Source: Candidatus Uhrbacteria bacterium RIFOXYB12_FULL_58_10 (GTDB taxonomy: Bacteria > Patescibacteriota > Patescibacteriia > UBA9934 > GWF2-40-263). Taken from it: 51,893 nucleotides of DNA. Position 1 is the stretch's first letter. The number at the start of each line of letters is the position of its first letter. The DNA is taken from NCBI GenBank assembly GCA_943359455.1, contig CALRHL010000005.1, forward strand, positions 1-51,893, in the 5' to 3' direction. The position numbers and the translations under genes are program-made. Under the pieces are notes generated by a model, which ran no database searches, had not been told where the DNA came from, and saw nothing but the letters and a program-made list of their open reading frames with translations. Positions 14,523-23,401 of this stretch are shown here, piece by piece.

Positions 14523-14576
14523 TTATACCTCAGGCAGTAGGTTACATGAAACAATTCAAAACGTAAACGGAGGAAC

Positions 14577-14605
14577 TTGTATCGTGTATTATATTTTTGT
14601 ATAAT
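14577..14605 (+). promoter_or_regulatory. Strong predicted leaderless promoter for endonuclease-lepA
   Basis: TTGTAT (14577-14582), a 17-nt spacer, TATAAT (14600-14605), then only 7 nt to the ATG at 14613. It is the only clear promoter upstream of lepA, so lepA probably depends on read-through of the endonuclease gene. Confidence 0.65.
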
Positions 14606-14612
14606 TGCACAT

Positions 14613-15455
14613 ATGGGAAGGTATAAAATTCCAATTACTAAACAGAAGTTGATCCGGCTCTACATTGATAAAAAACTTACGCCGCAGAAGATCGGAGAGT
14701 TGCTTGGGTGCAGTTTTGCGACAGTACGTAATAGAATGAAAGAGTTTGGGATAACGTTTCGTAGACCATCGATTGCTCGTCAGAGATTTGATAAAAAGGA
14801 CTTTAGCGGTGATCCTGTCGAAGAAGCATATCTGATCGGGTTTCGAGTCGGTGATTTAAATGTGTATGTTCCTAATCTCCAGACTTCAAATACACTTGTA
14901 GCACGTTGTCATACAACGGATATCCCGCAGGTGAAGCTCATGAAAGCAATTTTTTCTCAGTATGGAGCCGTTCGTGTGAGTAAGTCGATTCATGGATATT
15001 CTATTAATTGTTATTTGAATCGCTCTTTTGATTTTCTTCTGCCAAAAAAAAGACCAGAGCGAATCGATGGAGAGATGAAGGTCGTAGCGGCATTTGTTGC
15101 TGGATACGTGGATGCAGAAGGGAATTTTATCGTGAATCAAGGTAGGGGTCGCTTTAAGCTTGATTCGTATGATGTTGATGTATTATTTTGGATGGATAAT
15201 TGGTTGAAAAGACAGAATATTAAATCATTATTTCGTCAAATTGCCAGAAAAGGCGACACACAATATATTCGAGGAAAACTCGGTTATTTTCATGAAAATT
15301 TATGGAGGATAAATGTGAATGAGGCAAAATCACTCAAGAGATTTATTGGGTTTATTTTGCCTTATCTGAAACATTCACGTAGAATCCAACAAGCGAAGCA
15401 AATGTTGGCTAATATTGAAGCGAGAATTCGCTATGGATCAGTCAAAGATTCGTAA
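14613..15455 (+). CDS. Free-standing LAGLIDADG homing endonuclease with HTH
   Basis: A 280-aa protein. Residues 5-45 form a helix-turn-helix (KLTPQKIGELLGCSFATVRNR). Two LAGLIDADG helices follow: AYLIGFRVGDLNV (about 72-84) and FVAGYVDAEGNF (about 160-171), each with its acidic residue, so it is probably catalytically competent as a monomer. Such enzymes cut a long DNA site and spread themselves. It is not inside an intron or intein here; its 3' end overlaps the lepA start by 23 nt. ATG 14613 is chosen over codons upstream because the promoter overlaps them. Confidence 0.87.
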   Translation: MGRYKIPITKQKLIRLYIDKKLTPQKIGELLGCSFATVRNRMKEFGITFRRPSIARQRFDKKDFSGDPVEEAYLIGFRVGDLNVYVPNLQTSNTLVARCHTTDIPQVKLMKAIFSQYGAVRVSKSIHGYSINCYLNRSFDFLLPKKRPERIDGEMKVVAAFVAGYVDAEGNFIVNQGRGRFKLDSYDVDVLFWMDNWLKRQNIKSLFRQIARKGDTQYIRGKLGYFHENLWRINVNEAKSLKRFIGFILPYLKHSRRIQQAKQMLANIEARIRYGSVKDS

Positions 15456-17244
15456 CTTCTGCATTATTGCTCATGTAGATCACGGAAAATCCACGCTTGC
15501 GGATCGGCTTTTGGAGATGACGGGGACTGTGGAGAAACGAAAGATGAAAGAACAGTTGCTTGACTCGATGGATCTGGAACGTGAGAAGGGAATTACGATC
15601 AAACTAACACCGGCACGGATGGAGTACAAGGCGCATGTTCTCAATCTCATCGACACTCCTGGCCATGTCGATTTTACCTACGAAGTTTCTCGTTCTCTTG
15701 CCGCTGTGGAGGGAGCGATTTTGCTTGTGGATGCAGCACAAGGGGTTCAAGCGCAGACGATTGGAAATTTGTATCTCGCTCTTGGAGAAGACCTCACCAT
15801 TATTCCGGTGCTCAACAAGATCGATTTGCCTGCGGCAGATATTCCTCGTCGGACAGAGGAACTGGTGAAGTTGCTTGGATGCGATCCATCGGAGATTTTA
15901 CATGTGTCTGGAAAAACAGGGGATGGTGTTTCTGATCTGCTTGATGCGATCGTCGAGCGGATTCCTTGTCCAATAGGAGATGTTGACGCGGTGCCACGTG
16001 CGTTGGTTTTTGATTCTAAGTACGACGATTACAAAGGAGTGATTGCGTATGTGCGAGTCGTTGATGGAACATTTAAAAAAGGGGACAAAGTGACGATGAT
16101 GGCCACGTCAGCGATTGGGGAAATTTTGGAAATTGGGAAATTAACTCCAGGAATGGTCCCGACTGGCGAACTTGAGACGGGACAGATCGGCTACATCGTC
16201 ACAGGACTCCGTGATATCAAAGCCTGTCATGTTGGAGACACCATCACGACTCAACGACTTAATGACTCAACGACTGAAGGCCGTTCGACGGCCCAGTCAC
16301 TCCCCGGGTACAAACAGGTCAAGCCGATGGTTTATGCTGGAGTTTTTCCAAAAGAAGGAAACGACTTCGAACACTTGCGCGTGGGAATGGAACGTCTCAA
16401 GCTCAACGATGCCGCGCTCACATACGAACCAGAACATTCGCCTGCGCTCGGATATGGATTCCGTTGCGGGTTGCTTGGTATGTTGCATCTGGAGATTTTA
16501 AAGGAGCGGTTGCGCCGTGAGTTTAATCTTGATCTCATTGTAACCGTTCCGTCCGTGGCATACCGTGTGCTTCGGCAAGGAAAAGATGCTCTTGTGATTA
16601 AAAGTCCGTCGGAGCTTCCCGATCCTTCGTCGATTATTGCCATTGAAGAACCGTGGGCGAAGGTAGATCTCGTGTCGCCGACCGATTTTATTGGACCGGT
16701 TATGCAATTTTGCGTAGAGCGACGCGGGATTTATAAAGACACAGAATATTTATCACAACAACAATCCATCCTTCATTACGAAATGCCACTCGCGATGCTG
16801 ATTGTTGATTTTTACGATAAACTAAAGAGCATCACTTCTGGCTACGCGTCGATGAACTACGAGCTCGTTGATTATCGCACCGCCGACGTTGTTCGTCTCG
16901 ATATTCTCGTTGCCGAAGAAGGGGTCGAAGCTCTTTCCATGCTCACCTATCGTGACGAAGCTGAACGTGTTGGACGCCGTGTCCTCGCTTCTTTGAAAGA
17001 GTCCATTCCACCAGAATGGTTTGTGATAAAATTACAAGCAGCGATCGGAGGAAAGATTGTCGCGTCCGAACGCATCTCTGCTTTGCACAAAGACGTGACC
17101 GCAGGTTTATATGGAGGTGACGTGACTCGAAAACGCAAATTGCTTGATAAGCAAAAGAAAGGAAAGAAAAAAATGGCAGCTCTTGGAAAAGGCAGTGTCG
17201 ATATTCCGACCGACGCCTATTTGAATGTTTTGAAACGCGGATAA
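15433..17244 (+). CDS. lepA: Elongation factor 4 (LepA)
   Basis: A 603-aa translational GTPase that back-translocates or remodels stalled ribosomes. G motifs are AHVDHGKST (about 10-18), DTPGHVDF (about 76-83) and NKID (about 130-133). The LepA-specific C-terminal domain ends with RKRKLLDKQKKGKKKM. ATG 15433 matches the family N-terminus and lies inside the end of the endonuclease gene. Between CHVGDTIT and PGYKQVKPM about 10-15 residues derive from a short repeat (GACTCAACGACT twice, plus GGCCGTTCGACGGCC), in a loop where other LepA proteins are shorter. Confidence 0.96.
   Translation: MDQSKIRNFCIIAHVDHGKSTLADRLLEMTGTVEKRKMKEQLLDSMDLEREKGITIKLTPARMEYKAHVLNLIDTPGHVDFTYEVSRSLAAVEGAILLVDAAQGVQAQTIGNLYLALGEDLTIIPVLNKIDLPAADIPRRTEELVKLLGCDPSEILHVSGKTGDGVSDLLDAIVERIPCPIGDVDAVPRALVFDSKYDDYKGVIAYVRVVDGTFKKGDKVTMMATSAIGEILEIGKLTPGMVPTGELETGQIGYIVTGLRDIKACHVGDTITTQRLNDSTTEGRSTAQSLPGYKQVKPMVYAGVFPKEGNDFEHLRVGMERLKLNDAALTYEPEHSPALGYGFRCGLLGMLHLEILKERLRREFNLDLIVTVPSVAYRVLRQGKDALVIKSPSELPDPSSIIAIEEPWAKVDLVSPTDFIGPVMQFCVERRGIYKDTEYLSQQQSILHYEMPLAMLIVDFYDKLKSITSGYASMNYELVDYRTADVVRLDILVAEEGVEALSMLTYRDEAERVGRRVLASLKESIPPEWFVIKLQAAIGGKIVASERISALHKDVTAGLYGGDVTRKRKLLDKQKKGKKKMAALGKGSVDIPTDAYLNVLKRG
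16248..16298 (+). repeat. In-frame short repeat tract within lepA
   Basis: GACTCAACGACT at 16248-16259 and 16264-16275, followed by the palindrome GGCCGTTCGACGGCC (16279-16293). Similar ACTCAAC/ACTCAATC units occur in tgt and grpE. Confidence 0.65.
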
Positions 17245-17248
17245 GTTT

Positions 17249-19135
17249 ATGTCAGAAAGAGGGAATCGTTATCACCAATCATCGACCGACTCGACATACA
17301 TTGGCGAGTCCGTTGTTACGATGCGCTATGCCGACCTCCAGCCGGCTGTTCGCACGCATGTTGATAATCTCACCGAACAGATAGCAGATCTTGTTCGCAA
17401 GTATGGAAAAAAGCATCCCAAGGAGTTGGTGGAGCTTATGGAAAATGAGGAGATGAGCATCGAGGATGTACGAAAATTTGGCGCGCTTGGGAAAGCGATC
17501 GGGGAGATGTTTGAAAAGAATATGTTGCCTCGTGAGTTAGAAAAAGTTGTAAAGTCCCTTCGAAAGAAAGCATTGTCGCAGTGTGTTGATGCAGAAAATG
17601 TCTACTCTGAACACTTAGAACCAGATGGTTTAAAAGAAGTTTTTCCACATGATCGTCGTAAGTTTTTTGGAGCGTACTTACGTCTTTCGCGATCTAACGA
17701 TATTTTAAAGGAATTAGATAGTCATCTTACTGGGTTGGATCTAGCAAAAGGGTTTGCCATCCAGGGAGATTTTCAGTCCGCGCTTGCATTCCTTGGACCG
17801 AATAACAAACAGTATGACTGGAAAAAAACAGCACTAGATATTGCAAGACTTGCATTTAAGAAAGAAAGGAATGATGTCATGGAACGTTTGTTTGTCGAAG
17901 TTGAACCAGATCGAACAAAGGATACTGTCCTACAATCTGTTATCAGAAAATGTATTTCGATGAAGGAATTTGATCGTGCAAAGATGTTTGCAATGAGTTT
18001 AAGTACGCTCTCTGGAAAAGCGAGGGATTTAATATCAATTGCTCAATCGGAAGCAAGATCAGGCTCTGGGTGGCTCGATTCTTTACAACTCGCTGAACAG
18101 TGTTTGTCTGACTCTTTTCAAGAGACATTGTTGGTTCGTGATAAAGGCCTAAAGAATATCGCGTGTCTGTATGCTCGCCAAGGAGACATTGATAATGCGA
18201 TTCGAGTTTATTCGAACCTATCCATACACAGCTCTCGAACGAGTCTTCCAGATTTTGCTTCTGACTTTGTTTCTTCTGGTAACGACGAGCAAGCATTCTC
18301 GCTCGTACAATCAGGCACTTTATCGACAGATATAGAGACAAAGTTTCAATCGTTTCTTTCCATTGCCATTGCTCAGGCAAGTAACCAGAAGATGAGCGAT
18401 ACCGCATTACGATTTGCGTTAACTGTTGCAGAACAAAATTCAAAGAAAGGATTACTCCAAAATATTCGTTTCGCACCTCGTTTAGTTCTTGCTTATTTGC
18501 TCAGAGGAGAGATGGACGATGCCATACGAATTTTTACATCAATCGATACAACTCCTATTGCAAAAATGAGCACAACAAACCTTCTGCGCGTCGCGTCTGA
18601 ATTGGAGGAATTAGGCTTGGAGATGCATCAAAAAAAACAAGATCTAAAATCAGTTATTAATCTTCTTTTTTCTGTTGTTAAGGAATATGATCATGATCAC
18701 ATCGTCTCAGGTTTTACTGATCTCGCAGATATTTTACGGCAGGTTGGGAGGAATCCAATCCAGGCATTGGAATGCGCGAGAGATTATGAGAATAAAAATA
18801 GACGTGATGGCTCCATGTATGGATACGCGATGATCATCGAAGCCTATGTGAAAAATCATTGCGATCCGACGCCGATTATCAATGACGCGCTCGTCTATGC
18901 AGAAAAGTTGTTAGGAGTAGATGAAATTTTTGAAGCGCTGACGACGATTGCAGAAGAAATGATCTCTGATGGGTTGGATATTGAAACCGTCATAGATGCA
19001 GGGCGTCGTGTGACAACAGGTCGTGAAATGCGAGAGAATCCAAGTCTCGGTTGGAGGGCTTGGTACGTATTTCAGATGAGTCTTTCTGCGGCATTACTCG
19101 ATAAGGCCGAAGAGTTAGACCGTGGAATGGTATGA
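17249..19135 (+). CDS. Large helical-repeat protein, tandem paralog 1
   Basis: A 628-aa soluble protein without signal peptide or membrane helix. Residues about 24-98 (YADLQPAVRTHVDNLTEQ...) are an almost identical module in the next gene. The rest is predicted helical and TPR/solenoid-like, with repeats around ALAFLGPNN, AIRVYSNLS and DDAIRIFTSI and a closing LLDKAEELDR. It is probably a scaffold or partner-binding protein; no catalytic motif. Start ATG at 17249, 4 nt after lepA; its stop overlaps the next start as ATGA. Confidence 0.75.
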   Translation: MSERGNRYHQSSTDSTYIGESVVTMRYADLQPAVRTHVDNLTEQIADLVRKYGKKHPKELVELMENEEMSIEDVRKFGALGKAIGEMFEKNMLPRELEKVVKSLRKKALSQCVDAENVYSEHLEPDGLKEVFPHDRRKFFGAYLRLSRSNDILKELDSHLTGLDLAKGFAIQGDFQSALAFLGPNNKQYDWKKTALDIARLAFKKERNDVMERLFVEVEPDRTKDTVLQSVIRKCISMKEFDRAKMFAMSLSTLSGKARDLISIAQSEARSGSGWLDSLQLAEQCLSDSFQETLLVRDKGLKNIACLYARQGDIDNAIRVYSNLSIHSSRTSLPDFASDFVSSGNDEQAFSLVQSGTLSTDIETKFQSFLSIAIAQASNQKMSDTALRFALTVAEQNSKKGLLQNIRFAPRLVLAYLLRGEMDDAIRIFTSIDTTPIAKMSTTNLLRVASELEELGLEMHQKKQDLKSVINLLFSVVKEYDHDHIVSGFTDLADILRQVGRNPIQALECARDYENKNRRDGSMYGYAMIIEAYVKNHCDPTPIINDALVYAEKLLGVDEIFEALTTIAEEMISDGLDIETVIDAGRRVTTGREMRENPSLGWRAWYVFQMSLSAALLDKAEELDRGMV

Positions 19136-21048
19136 ACGAATCATCACAAAGACAATCGAGTCCCGACGTACGTAGTGCCGTTTCTGAGGCAACCACGCAT
19201 GTTTCGTATGCCGACCTCCAGCCGGCTGTTCGCACGCATGTTGATAATCTCACCGAACAGATGGCAGAGCTTGTTCGCAAGTATGGAAAAAAGCATCCAA
19301 AGGAGTTGGTGGAGCTTATGGAAAATGAGGAGATGAGTATCGAGGATGTACGAAAATTTGGCGCGCTTGGGAGATCGATTGGGGAGATGTTTGAAAAGAA
19401 TATGTTGCCTAAGGAGATGCGGAGGGATGCTTTGAGATTACGAGAAGAAGCAGAGAGACTTTTTCTGGAGGCGGATGAGCTATTTGAAAGACATCAATTG
19501 GGTGGAAATCAGCTTGATGCTCTTCCAGTTGAGGATCGAATTTCTGTTGGGGCAGGATATCTCCGTTTTGGGAACGATAAAATTTTACGTTCCATCTTGT
19601 ATGTTCCAAGGGAAGCTGCACAGCTTTTTGCATTGGCGGAAGATTATCCGACAGCAAATCAAAAGGCCTCGATGATTTTGAACATGATCGAAAAAAATTT
19701 GGTTCTTCTTCAAATCGCCAAATCTGCATGGAAACGAAGAAATAATGAGGCGTTTGAAACATCAATCGAAAATGCAGATCCGAGCCACTCGAAGGACGCA
19801 TTTCTTGAAATGGTTATCCGTGACGTCTTAGATGAAAAAGATTTTGAAACAGCAGAATATCTTGCAGAATCTGGTAGTGACTGGGTTAAACGCGCGGAAA
19901 TGTTTTTAACCATTGCTCACCAAGCAATCTCGATAAAACAAGAAGCGATTCACTCTATACAACGAGCGGAAGAGGAAATACCAAAAGAATATATCTCTGA
20001 TAACGGAATTCATGGAAAAATTGCCGTTCAGTATGCGCGTTTTGGTATGGTCGAGGATGTAAAGAGAGTTATGAAGAAAGGTTTAGCATTTATCACCTTT
20101 TCTTTGCCAGAAATCGCGGAAGGGTTTGTTGCTTTTGGTCAAGATGAGGCGGCATTGAAACTCGGCTCAGAATTACCAAATTGGGAAGTGATGTCGCGTA
20201 TGAAGGTGTTTGGAGCAATTGCGATTGAACAGGTAAAACGCGGGAGAAATTCCGATAAGGCATTCAAAGTAGTACGGGAAACTTCTCAGATTTTTTCTGA
20301 TCCATTTCAAGGAGTGACCGCAAATATTATTCTTGCGCAGGCTCATTTTTCCCGAGGTGAGCACGTGGAGTTTTCGCACACGCTTTCCCTGATTGAAAAA
20401 GGAATTGAAAAAGTTGCCCTAAAGAGTGATAAAAAATTAGTTTATTTAGATTTAGAAGATTTTGCAAAAAAAATATATGAACAAAGAAAGGATCCCCAAC
20501 AGGTGATTCGAGTTATGGATAAGCTCATTTCATCTGAAGAGAATCTACAGGAGTTATGTGACAAACAACTCTCCTTTGCAAGATTTTTACATTCCATTCA
20601 TCAAACAGATGATCGTACCATCAATGTTGAAGATGTCCTTATGGTCGCGAGAGAAACGGCAGAGAGAAGAGAGTCGGTATGGCTTCTGCTTGAAGTGGCA
20701 CGAGCATCTTTTCAAATCGCATCAAAGTTTACAAATGTAAGTTTCGAAAAAGCCATTTATGTCGCATTAGATAAATTGCATAAGGGGATACAAGATCGTC
20801 TCGCAATCGATCTTTATTACGAGGATTTCTTCAAGAGTATGAGATCAATTATTGAAGCAAAAGCGAGTGCAGGCTTTTCTTATACAGAACAGATTGATTT
20901 GCTTCAAGAAGAAATGAGCAATTTTCGAGGAAAAAAAGAGTTTCATGCAAAATTTTTTGCATTGCAGCTATCTCTTGTAAACATTTTTCTTGATAAAGCC
21001 CAGGAATTAGACAGAGAAAATCGTTTTATTAAATTTGAAAAAACATGA
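19132..21048 (+). CDS. Large helical-repeat protein, tandem paralog 2
   Basis: A 638-aa paralog of the preceding protein. The N-terminal module (about residues 23-98) is nearly identical in DNA (about 19207-19420 versus 17325-17538), whereas the remaining roughly 530 residues are only distantly similar yet keep the same helical layout and the ending LDKAQELDR. This contrast suggests gene conversion or strong constraint on the module. ATGA overlaps join it to both neighbours, so it is co-translated with recJ. No known family recognised. Confidence 0.75.
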   Translation: MNESSQRQSSPDVRSAVSEATTHVSYADLQPAVRTHVDNLTEQMAELVRKYGKKHPKELVELMENEEMSIEDVRKFGALGRSIGEMFEKNMLPKEMRRDALRLREEAERLFLEADELFERHQLGGNQLDALPVEDRISVGAGYLRFGNDKILRSILYVPREAAQLFALAEDYPTANQKASMILNMIEKNLVLLQIAKSAWKRRNNEAFETSIENADPSHSKDAFLEMVIRDVLDEKDFETAEYLAESGSDWVKRAEMFLTIAHQAISIKQEAIHSIQRAEEEIPKEYISDNGIHGKIAVQYARFGMVEDVKRVMKKGLAFITFSLPEIAEGFVAFGQDEAALKLGSELPNWEVMSRMKVFGAIAIEQVKRGRNSDKAFKVVRETSQIFSDPFQGVTANIILAQAHFSRGEHVEFSHTLSLIEKGIEKVALKSDKKLVYLDLEDFAKKIYEQRKDPQQVIRVMDKLISSEENLQELCDKQLSFARFLHSIHQTDDRTINVEDVLMVARETAERRESVWLLLEVARASFQIASKFTNVSFEKAIYVALDKLHKGIQDRLAIDLYYEDFFKSMRSIIEAKASAGFSYTEQIDLLQEEMSNFRGKKEFHAKFFALQLSLVNIFLDKAQELDRENRFIKFEKT

Positions 21049-22916
21049 CAAAACACTGGATCACAAATCAACAGGCGTCGGATGAGTTTCGGCAACAGTT
21101 TCCGGAGGTGCATCCGGTTGTTTTGTCGCTGCTGTGGAATCGAGGGGTGCGGACACAGGAGGAAGTTGATGTTTTTTTTGGTCCGGACTGGAGTCGGGAT
21201 GTTTTTTCGCCAAGTTTGTTTCGGAATATGGACGTGGCTGTTACGAAGGTTTTTGAGGTGCTCGTGAATAGCGAGATGATCACCGTGCATGGCGATTACG
21301 ACGCGGACGGGGTTTGTGGATCGGCGGTGCTGATTTCGACGCTTAGGGATTTGTGTCGCGCGTTTGGATTTGACGAGTCGAAGATTAGCTCGTTTATTCC
21401 AGATCGGGAAAAAGATGGATATGGGATGTCTGTTGCGACGGTTGAGCATTTGGCTTTGCACGACAAGACGAAGCTGATTATTACGGTGGATTGTGGAATT
21501 TCGAACAAGCCAGCGATTGATCGAGCAAAGGAGCTTGGGATTGATACGATTGTGTGTGATCATCATACGATGCCGGCGGAACTGCCGGATGCAGCAATTC
21601 TGATCCATCCGCTTGTTCCGGGGGAAACGTATCCGAACAAGACGCTGTGTGGAACAGGGGTTGCTTTCAAGCTGGCGTGCGGGTTACTGGAGGCGGGGCG
21701 AGTACAGCAAGCTCATGGGGCCCCGCTTCGCGACACCCCATCGTCCTCACTCGGTCTCGACTCCGCGAGCCTCTCGCTCCGGTCGATGGGGGCCCCGTCG
21801 CTACGCCCCCATGAGCCAGTGACTGCTTCTGGTTTGATTCCTGACGGTCACGAAAAATGGCTTTTGGATCTGGTTGCGATCGCGACCGTGACGGACGTGA
21901 TGCCACTTACAGGAGAGAATCGATTGTTGGAAACGTTTGGCCTCAAAGTTCTGAACAAAACAAAACGTGTTGGACTTCGGAAATTAATAGAAATTTCAGG
22001 AGGAAAATTTGGCGAACTCGACACGTACTCGATCGGGTTTCAGATTGGTCCACGTATAAATGCGGCGGGACGAATGCATCACGCAAGTGCTGCACTCAAC
22101 GTTTTGCTTGAGGAAGATGAGTTGCGCGCGACGGTCCTTGTGAGTGAATTAAATGCGTTGAATATCGTCAGACAAAAAGCTTCAGACGCGATGTATAAGG
22201 AGGCGATGGGGAAGATTGAAGCGAAGCAGTCTCTCATCATCGTCACAGGCGACGGTTGGTCGGCTGGGTTGGTTGGACTTGTGGCAGGGAAACTTGTGAA
22301 TCAGTTTGGGAAACCTGTGTATGTCGTCGGACGGTCACCGGACGGGAAATATGTCGGATCAGGTCGATCGGTGGAGGGATTTGATGTGACGGAATGTTTG
22401 CGTTCGGCTGCAGATGATCTCGACAAATTTGGCGGACATCCGCAAGCGTGTGGATTTTCGGTGACAGGAGATGAGAAATTCGAGCGTGCATCAAAAAAAA
22501 TGTATGCGTTCGCCGAAAACGCACTCAAAGATCGCGAGCTCGTTCCCACTGTCAAAATCGACGCGGTGATCGATCTGTCCGACGTGACGTGGGTCCTTCT
22601 CGATCAACTCCAATGTTTCGCTCCATTTGGCGAAAAGAATCCCAAGCCACTTTTTTCCTGCACAAAAGTTTCTGTTTCAAATATCGGAACGGTCGGAGCT
22701 GACGCCAAGCATCTCCGCCTGACGGTTACGTCGGCAAGTGGTAAGATGGTCAAAATGATCGGTTTTGGTTTTGGGGAATGGGCACAAAAAGTCCGTCTTG
22801 GTGATAAAATCGATGTTGTGTTTGAGCTTGGGGTGAATGAGTGGAATGGGAATAGAGAATTGCAGTTGAGAATTGTGGATATGAAAATACCTGTAGTGAG
22901 TAAAATCGAACTATGA
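21045..22916 (+). CDS. recJ: Single-stranded-DNA exonuclease RecJ with palindromic insert
   Basis: A 5'-3' exonuclease of the DHH superfamily in recombination and repair, 623 aa. Motifs are HGDYDADGVCGSAVL (about 84-98), VDCGIS, CDHHTMP (about 172-178) and GPRINAAGRMHH (about 338-349); a C-terminal OB-like domain follows. A 34-codon palindromic element (21713-21814) lies in frame between CGLLEAGRVQ and EKWLLDLVAIATV, where relatives have a short loop. The last residues PVVSKIEL lie in another dispersed repeat. The start overlaps the upstream gene and the stop overlaps rnhA, both as ATGA. Confidence 0.95.
   Translation: MTKHWITNQQASDEFRQQFPEVHPVVLSLLWNRGVRTQEEVDVFFGPDWSRDVFSPSLFRNMDVAVTKVFEVLVNSEMITVHGDYDADGVCGSAVLISTLRDLCRAFGFDESKISSFIPDREKDGYGMSVATVEHLALHDKTKLIITVDCGISNKPAIDRAKELGIDTIVCDHHTMPAELPDAAILIHPLVPGETYPNKTLCGTGVAFKLACGLLEAGRVQQAHGAPLRDTPSSSLGLDSASLSLRSMGAPSLRPHEPVTASGLIPDGHEKWLLDLVAIATVTDVMPLTGENRLLETFGLKVLNKTKRVGLRKLIEISGGKFGELDTYSIGFQIGPRINAAGRMHHASAALNVLLEEDELRATVLVSELNALNIVRQKASDAMYKEAMGKIEAKQSLIIVTGDGWSAGLVGLVAGKLVNQFGKPVYVVGRSPDGKYVGSGRSVEGFDVTECLRSAADDLDKFGGHPQACGFSVTGDEKFERASKKMYAFAENALKDRELVPTVKIDAVIDLSDVTWVLLDQLQCFAPFGEKNPKPLFSCTKVSVSNIGTVGADAKHLRLTVTSASGKMVKMIGFGFGEWAQKVRLGDKIDVVFELGVNEWNGNRELQLRIVDMKIPVVSKIEL
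21713..21814 (-). repeat. In-frame palindromic insertion element, copy 2 (in recJ)
   Basis: Exactly 102 nt (34 codons) bounded by TCATGGGG and CCCCATGA. It is the reverse complement of the dnaG element core (1476-1561). In recJ it is translated around [24 protein letters not shown]; the dnaG copy is open in that same frame on its minus strand, so the element can be read through from either side. Confidence 0.87.
22888..22915 (+). repeat. Start-codon-adjacent repeat R3, copy 1
   Basis: TACCTGTAGTGAG followed by TAAAATCGAACTATG; the ATG is the rnhA start and the upstream part encodes the RecJ C-terminus. A copy with three substitutions lies at 24997-25024, ending at the pilD ATG. Confidence 0.7.
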
Positions 22917-23335
22917 AAGTACGAATCTACACCGATGGAGGATCGAGAGGGAATCCTGGACCTTCTGCTTCTGGAGCTGTTATCAAATCCCTTCGTGGCG
23001 GATTAGACGGGGAAATCCTCGCGAACGTTTCTCGTTATCTTGGAACCACCACAAACAATCAAGCGGAGTATACAGCCATTATCATCGGATTAGAACACGC
23101 AAAAACGATTGGAGCAACTGAGGTCGACATGCTTATGGATTCGGAACTCGCGGTTCGGCAGTTGAATGGTGTGTATAAAGTAAAAAATCCAGAAATCGCA
23201 AAACGTTTTGTCGAAGTGCACAATCTCGTTCAGGATTTCAAGCATGTCACTTTCCGCCATATTCCTCGCGAAAAAAATAAAGAGGCCGACACCCTCGTCA
23301 ATCAATGTATCGACGAGCATCTCGCTCGCCAATAA
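22913..23335 (+). CDS. rnhA: Ribonuclease HI family protein
   Basis: A 140-aa RNase H fold enzyme that removes RNA from RNA/DNA hybrids. The catalytic residues are present: Asp in YTDGGSRGNPGP (about 7-18), Glu in NNQAEYTAI, Asp in MDSELAV and the final Asp in EKNKEADTLVNQ. The length is short, as in the stand-alone bacterial and archaeal subgroup. The ATGA overlap with recJ makes it the last gene of the lepA-recJ run; a DNA-repair pairing with RecJ is plausible. Confidence 0.93.
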   Translation: MKVRIYTDGGSRGNPGPSASGAVIKSLRGGLDGEILANVSRYLGTTTNNQAEYTAIIIGLEHAKTIGATEVDMLMDSELAVRQLNGVYKVKNPEIAKRFVEVHNLVQDFKHVTFRHIPREKNKEADTLVNQCIDEHLARQ

Positions 23336-23383
23336 TCCCCAACCTTCAATCCCCAACCCCAACTACCAACTACAAACCCCTCA

Positions 23384-23392
23384 TGCTATACT
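23384..23392 (+). promoter_or_regulatory. Extended -10 of a predicted leaderless promoter (pilM)
   Basis: TGC-TATACT, then 9 nt to the ATG at 23402. The intergenic sequence before it (23336-23380) is a C-rich CCAACTACCAACTAC repeat. Confidence 0.5.
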
Positions 23393-23401
23393 GTCAACAC
23401 T

